Shown: in pieces, positions 1-5,436 of the stretch | Layout: every line of letters begins with the position of its first letter | Numbering within the stretch: position 1 is the stretch's first letter | Assembly: GCA_030432855.1 (NCBI GenBank) | Contig: JAUILM010000446.1 | Coordinates: forward strand, 1 to 5,436 | DNA: 5,436 nt | DNA from: Bacteroidia bacterium | GTDB taxonomy: Bacteria; Bacteroidota; Bacteroidia; Chitinophagales; Saprospiraceae | Direction: 5' to 3' | Position numbers and translations under genes: made by a program | The notes under the pieces: model-generated | Told to the model about the DNA's origin: nothing | The model's database searches: none | Seen by the model: the letters and a program-made list of their open reading frames with translations, nothing else

Positions 1-48
1 AATGCCATGAATGGAAAGTGCTGATAATTGAGCTGAATCAATGAGCAT
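1..48 (-). CDS. Possible start of a downstream gene, cut by the window edge
   Basis: An ATG on the minus strand at 48-46 opens a frame with no stop to the window edge, giving 16 residues (MLIDSAQLSALSIHGI). It starts 7 bases after the stop codon of the glycosyltransferase and on the same strand, which is the spacing expected of the next gene in an operon. Sixteen open codons are easily met by chance, and the fragment shows no recognisable motif, so this rests almost entirely on position. It could equally be untranslated sequence after the glycosyltransferase gene. No function can be given. Confidence 0.27.
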   Translation of the reverse strand, partial: MLIDSAQLSALSIHGI

Positions 49-55
49 AAGTGTA

Positions 56-1735
56 TTATTCCTTGAGTTTACAGATGACTAGCTGATGATGTAGCCAGTC
101 ATCTTCAAATTGATAGCTAATATCGACATTCATTTCCTTAACGTCTGATTCACGCGCTAAATAATATTGCCCGGGTCGCATAGAGGTCTCAAACTTCATG
201 ACTGAACCTTGATGCTTAGTGATGTGATATAAGTGTTGGTAGGAGACGGGCATGGGCGATTCAAAACGTACCTGATCAATGGTGAAGGGCCCCAGGGATG
301 CGTCACTATCATAGATGTCCGGTGTGCCAAAGAGATATATGGATTGTCCCTCTGATGCCTGAAACATGGGCTCTACATGTGCAGTCAGACTATTGATTCT
401 CTCATCCTGACTCCTGAGGGGATAGAAAACCCAGGTACTTTGAATCTTGATCATGAATACCATAAGACAGGCCAGTAACCAGCTTGACCGGTAAGATTTG
501 TACCAAAAAAAGACAGAGATGCTAAGAAATGCAAGGGACCAAAAGATCTGCCATAAACCAAACGGTAGTTGATCTACCTGAGGTAATATGGGGCCAATAA
601 TCCAGAATAATGCAGCTACAAGTAATAGAGCTATAAAAAGCTTGTTTAAAAAAGATCCCAGATTCTCAGACTTTGGATGAGAAATCAACTCCGCCAACAA
701 AATACATGCGAAAGGAATAAAAGGATAGATATATCTGAGCGAAAGATAGTCGGCAAACCAATACAAGGGGATATTTGCTATAATAAAGACGATTAGAAAT
801 TTATGAAATTCTGATTGCCAGAGCCTGGTTCGAATTTTATCGGAGGTCAATGCGAAGAGTAAGAGACACCAGGGTAGCAGTGTCTTGAGGAAGTTGAGAG
901 GAAATTCAATCGCATTAGAAAGTACGTTGGAAGACTCTCCTTCCAGACCAGATTTTTGTGCAGCTTCCTTATACAGATTGATCACATACGTCCAGCCTTC
1001 TCCTGTAATTAAGTGGTATTTATAAAAGTATCCTCCAGTCAGTAGCAGGGCCACAAGCATGCCCAAATAATGGCCTGGTTTGAACAGAATCCTGTAATCC
1101 CTGGTGGCTATCCACCAACCTACTATAGTCAGCCCCTGGAAAGCAATGGATGGGAGTCCTTTGGTGAGGATGCCCAGTGCCATGAATACATAACTCACCG
1201 AAAGCAACGTCAGGCTTTTTCTCCCATGATTTGTGGTGAGTCCACGATACAGAAATATAATCTGAACAAACACCAACAGGGTATAAAACAAGTCTATCTG
1301 TCCGGCGATAATAATGCCATAGAACAAAATTTCTCCCCCGGTAAGAAAGAAGAAAGCGGCGATCAGTGACTGGTCCCTTCCCATCAAGGGACGACAAAGA
1401 AGAAAGATTAAACCTGCCGTGATCAGGAAGCTAAGCTGACCAGGCAATCTCACGGTCCATTCTTCATATGAACTAGCTACTTGCATGATACCCGCCATAA
1501 ACCAATTGAATAAAGGTGGCTTATTGTAATAGGGCCAATCATTGAGGTGCGGAACCATGTAATCTCCACTTAAGATCATTTCCATAGACACCACTGCTCT
1601 TCGAGGCTCTTCAGATCGCAGTTGTATATCAAACGGAGGAAGTAGTACTGCCTTTATCGCCAATAAAACCAGGCAAGTCAGCAGTATTTTATTAAGGTAA
1701 GATTTCGATATCTGCAGCGTGGATTTCACCTTCAC
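56..1735 (-). CDS. GT39/ArnT-like polytopic membrane glycosyltransferase
   Basis: This is a 559-residue integral membrane protein of the GT-C fold, most like the GT39/PMT/ArnT group. Those enzymes transfer a sugar from a polyprenyl-phosphate carrier to an envelope acceptor on the outer face of the inner membrane. Seen in the sequence: a first membrane helix at about 16-33; then a loop with EEPRRA (42-47), SGDY (56-59) and YYNKPPLFNW (69-78), matching the family's acidic-Arg...KPP first-loop signature; GQID with D148, in the place of the second conserved acidic residue; TKGLP (191-195); RYIYPFIP (334-341); roughly 12 hydrophobic segments up to about 437; and a soluble C-terminal part of about 120 residues (441-559), as in ArnT-type enzymes. 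The length is normal for the family. The start is GTG at 1735-1733: an in-frame stop lies at 1780-1778 and no ATG lies between. It lies 53 bases after the YkgJ-family gene and is probably co-transcribed with it. Donor and acceptor (lipid A, O-antigen or protein) cannot be told from sequence; ArnT is only the closest familiar relative. Confidence 0.88.
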   Translation of the reverse strand: MKVKSTLQISKSYLNKILLTCLVLLAIKAVLLPPFDIQLRSEEPRRAVVSMEMILSGDYMVPHLNDWPYYNKPPLFNWFMAGIMQVASSYEEWTVRLPGQLSFLITAGLIFLLCRPLMGRDQSLIAAFFFLTGGEILFYGIIIAGQIDLFYTLLVFVQIIFLYRGLTTNHGRKSLTLLSVSYVFMALGILTKGLPSIAFQGLTIVGWWIATRDYRILFKPGHYLGMLVALLLTGGYFYKYHLITGEGWTYVINLYKEAAQKSGLEGESSNVLSNAIEFPLNFLKTLLPWCLLLFALTSDKIRTRLWQSEFHKFLIVFIIANIPLYWFADYLSLRYIYPFIPFACILLAELISHPKSENLGSFLNKLFIALLLVAALFWIIGPILPQVDQLPFGLWQIFWSLAFLSISVFFWYKSYRSSWLLACLMVFMIKIQSTWVFYPLRSQDERINSLTAHVEPMFQASEGQSIYLFGTPDIYDSDASLGPFTIDQVRFESPMPVSYQHLYHITKHQGSVMKFETSMRPGQYYLARESDVKEMNVDISYQFEDDWLHHQLVICKLKE

Positions 1736-1788
1736 AATGATAGGAGATCTTAAAGGATTTACCAGAGACCTGATATGTTAACACCACC

Positions 1789-2262
1789 TTAAATTTCAAG
1801 TAATCTCTCGAAAATCTGTTGTACTGCTGGACAGATCTCAAGATTCTTTTCATGTAGCTTCCAAATTTGCTTTTGCTTTCTTCGGTCAGTGTGAGGATAT
1901 TCCCGACAGGCTTTAGGACGCACTTCATAGATGCTACAATAGTTGTCCATTCCCAGGAAAGGACACGGCAGGGCCTGCAGTACATGATCTGCATCTTCAT
2001 CGACTTGTAAGTAGGCGCTTTCGAAATCGGCTGCAGACATTCCCAAATGCCTGGAAATGCGCTCGATATCTTTCCGTGTAAAAAGAGGTCCCGTAGTTTT
2101 ACAGCAATTGGCACATTCCAGACAATCGATCTCGCTGAACACCTGGTCATGTAGACCAGCTACTTCCGTATCAATCCTTTTTCGGTCTCTTAACTTCTTA
2201 AACTGTCGTCTATTTGTCTTTAACAGTTGCTGACCTTTTATCTGCATATCTCTTGCGTCCAA
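1789..2262 (-). CDS. YkgJ-family zinc/iron-chelating cysteine-cluster protein
   Basis: A small cytosolic protein of up to 157 residues belonging to the YkgJ/UPF0153 cysteine-cluster family, which is thought to bind zinc or an iron-sulphur cluster. The biochemical role is not established. The family signature is complete: CLECANCC (C47, C50, C53, C54), then PCPFLGMDNYC (C100, C109), IYEVRPKACREYP (C119) and a last cysteine, C144, in ICPA. The first 40 residues are rich in Lys and Arg and look helical. The start is uncertain: the frame shown begins with TTG at 2262-2260, while an ATG five codons further in (2247-2245) would give 152 residues. Both keep every cysteine, and no earlier ATG exists in the frame. 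It is the first gene of the minus-strand block, 53 bases ahead of the glycosyltransferase, and is divergent from the toxin-antitoxin pair. The shared direction suggests co-transcription but not a shared function. Confidence 0.9.
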   Translation of the reverse strand: MDARDMQIKGQQLLKTNRRQFKKLRDRKRIDTEVAGLHDQVFSEIDCLECANCCKTTGPLFTRKDIERISRHLGMSAADFESAYLQVDEDADHVLQALPCPFLGMDNYCSIYEVRPKACREYPHTDRRKQKQIWKLHEKNLEICPAVQQIFERLLEI

Positions 2263-2265
2263 ATC

Positions 2266-2294
2266 GGTAAAATTACTTGATTGTTTAGGTAAAA
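2266..2294. promoter_or_regulatory. Candidate operator: direct repeat of GGTAAAA
   Basis: The motif GGTAAAA occurs at 2266-2272 and again at 2288-2294, 22 bases apart, about two helical turns, so the two copies lie on the same DNA face. The first copy also contains a small inverted repeat, GTAA (2267-2270) and TTAC (2273-2276). The second copy lies between the proposed -33 and -7 elements of the antitoxin promoter. Xre-type antitoxins usually repress their own operon, so this is a reasonable binding site. The repeat is short and AT-rich and may be chance. Confidence 0.3.
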
Positions 2295-2307
2295 ATGGAT
2301 ATATTAG
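2277..2307 (+). promoter_or_regulatory. Candidate Bacteroidota-type promoter of the toxin-antitoxin operon
   Basis: TTG at 2277-2279 is followed after 20 bases by TATATTAG at 2300-2307. This matches the Bacteroidota pattern TTG ... TAnnTTTG at all but one position of the -7 box. The same bases read as TTGATT, 17 bases, TATATT, so they also resemble an E. coli-type promoter. Either reading puts the transcript start at or within a few bases of the antitoxin ATG (2312), which implies a leaderless or nearly leaderless mRNA. No Shine-Dalgarno sequence at usable distance is present: the GGGG at 2307-2310 is only one base from the ATG. Assigned by eye only. Confidence 0.38.
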
Positions 2308-2311
2308 GGGT

Positions 2312-2737
2312 ATGACAGCAGCAGCACAGCAAGCGATATGGGAGGAGGTACCTGCAGGATTTGATGCCGGTGGTGTACTTCGGTTGGTTCATTCTGACAA
2401 AGTTAATGCTAATTATCTGCTCCTCCTGAAGGAGCTGAGTCATTTTAGTGATCAGGAGCTTTCCGACTTCCTTCATATCAATGTAAAGACCTATCGTACC
2501 TATCGGGATTCAGACAAGGTGCTTCGTAAAGATATCCAGGAGCATATTCTCATGTTATTATCGCTTCTAAAGCATGGCATTGATGTTTTCGGAGATAGTG
2601 ACCAGTTCAACAGTTGGATAGAGACACCCAATCCATTCTTCGATATGAAGGCACCTTCAGCCTTTTTGTACACGATCAGTGGTATCAAGCTGATTGATGA
2701 TCGACTGACTGGTATTGAATATGGAGACAATGTGTGA
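2312..2737 (+). CDS. Xre/MbcA/ParS-type antitoxin (DUF2384) of an Xre-RES pair
   Basis: A 141-residue antitoxin that should bind and neutralise the RES toxin encoded next to it and, as in characterised Xre-RES systems, bind operon DNA. Residues about 33-65 form a helix-turn-helix-like segment (FSDQELSDFLHIN, then VKTYRTYR). Residues about 88-141 match the Xre/MbcA/ParS toxin-binding domain: VFGD (92-95), SWIETPNPFF (101-110, equivalent to the family's W-L-x-x-P-N-x-x-L/F core), the helix around SGIKLIDDRL (123-132), and the C-terminal IEYG (135-138). Length and domain order are normal. The ATG at 2312 is the only sensible start, since an ATG at 2295-2297 leads to a stop at once in another frame. 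The gene ends inside the toxin start codon, so the two are translationally coupled. The motifs and the adjacent RES gene support each other, making the assignment firm. Confidence 0.92.
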   Translation: MTAAAQQAIWEEVPAGFDAGGVLRLVHSDKVNANYLLLLKELSHFSDQELSDFLHINVKTYRTYRDSDKVLRKDIQEHILMLLSLLKHGIDVFGDSDQFNSWIETPNPFFDMKAPSAFLYTISGIKLIDDRLTGIEYGDNV

Positions 2738-3198
2738 TCTTGGAGCTATACCGTATTGTTAGGGATAAATATGCAGACAGGCTGACTGCGTCAGGATTTG
2801 CCAATCGATGGAATAAGCATAATGAGTGGGTGATCTACACGGGATCGACCAGATCCCTGGTTTCTCTGGAATTACTGGCTCATAGATCGGCGATCAAACC
2901 ACATCATTATAAATACGTAATGCTGGTGATTGCAGTTGAAAAAGCTGCATCAAGTCATATTACTTCCTACAAAGCGGATATGCTGCCGGAAAATTGGAGA
3001 AGTCTGGATGCATATCCGGCTCTGCAAAATCTGGGTAGCACCTGGTACAGGGAATGTAAAGATCTCTTACTTGAAGTGCCATCAGTATTAATTCCTCAGG
3101 AATCTAACTATGTAATAAATACTCAACATCCGGATTTTCATTCAAAAGTTAATCTGTTGGAAATGGAGGAGTTCTTTTGGGATCAACGTCTCCTGTGA
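2734..3198 (+). CDS. RES-domain toxin of a type II toxin-antitoxin system
   Basis: A 154-residue cytoplasmic toxin of the RES family. Characterised members consume NAD+ (MbcT, Photorhabdus Res) or ADP-ribosylate a target (ParT on Prs), stopping growth when the antitoxin is lost. The family's conserved residues are present: R25 in NRWN, Y35 in VIYTGS, E46 in SLELLAH, then NLGSTWY (99-105) and VPSVLIPQESNYVIN (115-129) with S117, followed by HPDF (132-135). It therefore looks intact and active. The start is GTG at 2734-2736, sharing four bases with the end of the antitoxin gene (GTGA). In this frame a stop lies at 2716-2718, and the next ATG (codon 63) comes after R25, Y35 and E46, so GTG is forced. 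A weak start coupled to the antitoxin stop should keep toxin synthesis below that of the antitoxin (inference). Which activity this toxin has cannot be decided from sequence. Confidence 0.93.
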   Translation: MILELYRIVRDKYADRLTASGFANRWNKHNEWVIYTGSTRSLVSLELLAHRSAIKPHHYKYVMLVIAVEKAASSHITSYKADMLPENWRSLDAYPALQNLGSTWYRECKDLLLEVPSVLIPQESNYVINTQHPDFHSKVNLLEMEEFFWDQRLL

Positions 3199-3232
3199 TG
3201 CGGCCTGATTATTGCCATATTCAAATTTGCAT

Positions 3233-3265
3233 TTTGGATTTCCTTAACAATTATCTGAAAGTTTG
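3233..3265 (+). promoter_or_regulatory. Candidate Bacteroidota-type promoter of the M36 protease gene
   Basis: In the 97 bases between the toxin stop and the protease ATG, TTTG at 3233-3236 is followed after 21 bases by AAAGTTTG at 3258-3265, one mismatch from TAnnTTTG. A transcript starting about 5 bases later would have a leader of roughly 25 bases before the ATG at 3296. No hairpin with a T-tract is seen in this gap, so read-through from the toxin gene is also possible. The region is AT-rich and such matches arise by chance. Confidence 0.3.
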
Positions 3266-3295
3266 TCTTCGATCATATAAATAACCAATAACCGA

Positions 3296-5436
3296 ATGAA
3301 TTCCCATTTACCTTTACAGCGATATTGTTTAATGTTGGGCGGCGTGATATTGTCCATGACAATGATGGCGCAAAAGCCAGTGGAATCCCGTGATTTTGAA
3401 ATCAGACTGGGATCAGCTGCTAAATCCGTATATATCAATAACATGCGGATTGATGAAGAATCAAACATGCCTCGCACATTATATGGATTGAAATACACAT
3501 CCAAAACCAACGGAGGAGATCCGGTTGCCATTGCCCGGGAGTTTCTTCTAGCCCATGAAAGTCTGTTGGGCATAAGCGCTACATCTATCGATGCCCTTGA
3601 AAACTATTTTGTGCGAAGTAGTCAGGCAGGCACAACCATACGCTTTCACCAATCCTGGCAAGGAATACCGGTGTACAAAAGTGATATAGCGGTGACCATT
3701 AACGCGGAAGAGCAGGTGACTTTTGTGACCAATGACTTTTCTTACCTCTCAGAAATATCAGACGTGACGCCCATGGTTAGCGAGCAGGAAGCCCTCCAGG
3801 AATTCAGAAGCCGCCTAAGAATCCCTTCCTTACCGCAGAATACGGACATTGAGCTCGTGATTTTCGAGCACAATCGACAAGCCGATATTTACTATAAAAT
3901 AGAAGCTAACCTCATGGATCCTCTGGGCTACTGGGTGGCTCTGATCAATGCCCATACAGGACAGGTAATTCAACTGCAAGATGAGGCGATCTATTATAAG
4001 GACCACCAGCACGCACATGAGAATTCGAGAGCACCTAAGGTCTTGATGCCTCCCGTAGATGGCATGGGCAATGTGTTTGATCCGGATCCATTATCCAGCG
4101 CCAATGCTGCCTATACGGATACGGGATTTGGAGATGGAGGAGATGCAACGACTACGCAACTGGATGGTGAACTACAAATGAAAGTCTTAAAAGATATTAC
4201 GTTTGATGGGGCTTCAACCTACTCATTGGTGGGACCGTATGCCGAGATAATTGACACGGAATCTCCATTTAAGGGTCTTTTCTCGCAATCAAGTTCCACC
4301 TGGAATTTCAACCGAAGTGATGATGCATTTGAAGCTGTCAATACGTACTATCACATCGATGCCTCTATGCGGTATATTAATGAAACCCTGGGTCTCAATA
4401 TAATGCCTACGGCCTACGCTGGGGGTGTGCGTTTTGATCCCCATGGATTAGGCGGGTCCGACAATTCCAATTATGTTGGTGGTGGCACCCAACGTCTTGC
4501 CTTTGGTGAAGGGGGAGTGGATGATGCGGAAGATTCCGATGTTATTCACCATGAATTGGGACATGGACTCCATGATTGGGTGACAGGGGGCAATCTTTCA
4601 CAAGTCAATGGCTTGAGCGAAGGTTGTGGTGACTACTGGTGCGCTTCTTACAACCGATCATTGGGAGACTGGCAGCCTTCAGATCCTGCGTACAACTGGG
4701 TATTTAACTGGGATGGGCATAATGAGTTCTGGCCAGGCAGAATAGTTAATTATGGAGCTTTATATCCCGGTGGATTAGTAGGGGGTGGGCCCCACACTGA
4801 TGGACAAATCTGGGCAACGGCCATGATGAAGATCTGGGATGCTATCGGGCAGACCAAGTCCGATGTCGCTTTTTGGAATGGACTGGGCATGACCGGATCG
4901 TCAGCATCTCAAAATGATGCGGCTAATGCGGTTTACCAGGCAGCCATCAACATGGCTTATTCATATAGTGATTTAGAATCAATCCATAGCATTTTCACTA
5001 CAACAGGTTATACTTTGCCCGCACTTCCGACCTCTCCTAATGATGAATGTGCTGATGCCATAACACTAACCGTGAATGCCGATGGAGTTTGTGCTGCTGT
5101 GACAGCGGGTTCACTGGCTGCTGCCACCGCTTCGGGAGGTGATGTAGCCTCTTGTGCGGGTGAAGAAGATGACGATGTTTGGTTTTCTTTCGTGGCTACC
5201 TCAGATCAACATTGCATTAGCTTTAGTAACGTGACCAACGCTACTTCAACTTTGTACTGGTCTGTCTGGACCGGGACCTGTGGCAGTCTGACTCACTTTG
5301 CCTGTGGAGATGGCTCCCCCTCAAAAACTCTGAGTTTCAGTATGGGTACCACCTATTTTATAAGGGTATATTCCTCTGCCAGTGGAGCAGAGTCCACGAC
5401 CTTTGACCTATGTATCAGTACTTGTCAGGATATACC
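3296..5436 (+). CDS. M36 fungalysin-type secreted zinc metalloprotease precursor, 3' end beyond window
   Basis: The first 713 residues of a secreted M36 metallopeptidase; no stop occurs before the window end. Residues 1-25 form a signal peptide ending MMA|Q. Residues about 40-160 resemble the fungalysin/thermolysin propeptide (FTP) domain, with IRFHQSWQGIPVY at 115-127, and about 160-235 are PepSY-like (YWVALINAHTGQVIQ). Both should hold the enzyme inactive until it leaves the cell. The catalytic domain runs from about 245 to 575. It begins with GNVFDPDPLSSA and contains the zinc site H419-E420-L-G-H423 (E420 the general base) and E442 in GLSEGCGDY as the likely third zinc ligand, 19 residues later. 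H500 in PHTDGQIWA is a candidate transition-state residue. From 582 a new module starts (NDECADAITL, DDDVWFSF, WTGTCGSL, TYFIRVY, FDLCIS) with eight cysteines. It resembles the beta-sandwich modules of Bacteroidota exoproteins, which often precede a type IX sorting domain; that end is not visible. The ATG at 3296 is chosen because an in-frame stop lies 15 bases upstream and it gives a complete signal peptide. Likely role: degrading extracellular protein for nutrition. Confidence 0.93.
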   Translation, partial: MNSHLPLQRYCLMLGGVILSMTMMAQKPVESRDFEIRLGSAAKSVYINNMRIDEESNMPRTLYGLKYTSKTNGGDPVAIAREFLLAHESLLGISATSIDALENYFVRSSQAGTTIRFHQSWQGIPVYKSDIAVTINAEEQVTFVTNDFSYLSEISDVTPMVSEQEALQEFRSRLRIPSLPQNTDIELVIFEHNRQADIYYKIEANLMDPLGYWVALINAHTGQVIQLQDEAIYYKDHQHAHENSRAPKVLMPPVDGMGNVFDPDPLSSANAAYTDTGFGDGGDATTTQLDGELQMKVLKDITFDGASTYSLVGPYAEIIDTESPFKGLFSQSSSTWNFNRSDDAFEAVNTYYHIDASMRYINETLGLNIMPTAYAGGVRFDPHGLGGSDNSNYVGGGTQRLAFGEGGVDDAEDSDVIHHELGHGLHDWVTGGNLSQVNGLSEGCGDYWCASYNRSLGDWQPSDPAYNWVFNWDGHNEFWPGRIVNYGALYPGGLVGGGPHTDGQIWATAMMKIWDAIGQTKSDVAFWNGLGMTGSSASQNDAANAVYQAAINMAYSYSDLESIHSIFTTTGYTLPALPTSPNDECADAITLTVNADGVCAAVTAGSLAAATASGGDVASCAGEEDDDVWFSFVATSDQHCISFSNVTNATSTLYWSVWTGTCGSLTHFACGDGSPSKTLSFSMGTTYFIRVYSSASGAESTTFDLCISTCQDI

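Noticed and set aside
1020..1397. Open frames on both strands inside the glycosyltransferase gene (about 125 codons minus, 99 codons plus at 1070-1369)
   Set aside because: Both lie wholly within a well-supported gene and show no motif; they are shadow frames.
1692..2150. A 152-codon open frame on the minus strand between the glycosyltransferase and the YkgJ-family gene
   Set aside because: It overlaps the YkgJ-family gene in another frame; the full cysteine-cluster signature is in the 1789-2262 frame, and this one shows no family motif.
2313..2332. Run of GCA-like triplets at the start of the antitoxin gene as a microsatellite
   Set aside because: It is only a few imperfect units and simply encodes Ala and Gln residues (TAAAQQA).
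2285..2730. Minus-strand frames opposite the antitoxin gene (2285-2476 and 2500-2730)
   Set aside because: They are antisense to a gene with clear domain matches and have no recognisable content.
3222..3236. CAAATTTG palindrome and nearby T-rich stretch after the toxin gene as a terminator
   Set aside because: The arms are only four bases of A/T-rich sequence with no GC stem and no T-tract in the right place.
3244..4018. Minus-strand frames opposite the protease propeptide (3244-3573 and 3830-4018)
   Set aside because: They are antisense to the M36 coding frame, which runs unbroken from 3296 with signal peptide and FTP motifs.
1..5436. CRISPR array, insertion sequence, tRNA or rRNA
   Set aside because: No regularly spaced repeats, transposase motifs, terminal inverted repeats or cloverleaf-like segments were found by reading; a dedicated RNA search was not possible.

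Overview
The window looks like chromosomal DNA from a free-living member of the Bacteroidota. Three features support this. The large secreted metalloprotease at the right has a signal peptide ending in the Ala|Gln junction typical of that phylum and continues into a Cys-containing beta-sandwich module of the kind seen in type IX-secreted proteins. The genes lack obvious Shine-Dalgarno sequences. The candidate promoters fit the Bacteroidota TTTG / TAnnTTTG pattern better than the E. coli one. I cannot name a genus; a marine Cytophagales- or Saprospirales-like organism is a guess.

Layout. Left block, minus strand, read right to left: a cysteine-cluster protein of the YkgJ family (about 1789-2262), then a 559-residue polytopic GT39/ArnT-like glycosyltransferase (56-1735). 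A third reading frame may begin just after it and run off the left edge (1-48). The gaps are 53 and 7 bases, so these may form one transcription unit.

Middle block, plus strand: a two-gene type II toxin-antitoxin module of the Xre-RES class. The antitoxin (2312-2737) has a helix-turn-helix-like segment followed by an Xre/MbcA/ParS toxin-binding domain. The toxin (2734-3198) is a RES-domain protein whose GTG start overlaps the antitoxin stop. The module is divergent from the YkgJ gene across only 49 bases, which hold a candidate promoter and a repeated GGTAAAA motif that could be an operator.

Right block, plus strand: an M36 (fungalysin-type) zinc metalloprotease precursor starts at 3296 and is still open at the window end. 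Its 713 visible residues comprise a signal peptide, an FTP/PepSY-like propeptide, the catalytic domain with HExxH and a downstream Glu, and the first C-terminal accessory module.

The three blocks do not look functionally connected: envelope glycan modification, an NAD-targeting toxin-antitoxin pair, and a secreted protease. All families are known. I see no tRNA, rRNA, CRISPR array, insertion sequence or convincing rho-independent terminator. The most notable points are the complete Xre-RES pair with its compact regulatory region and the modular M36 protease.
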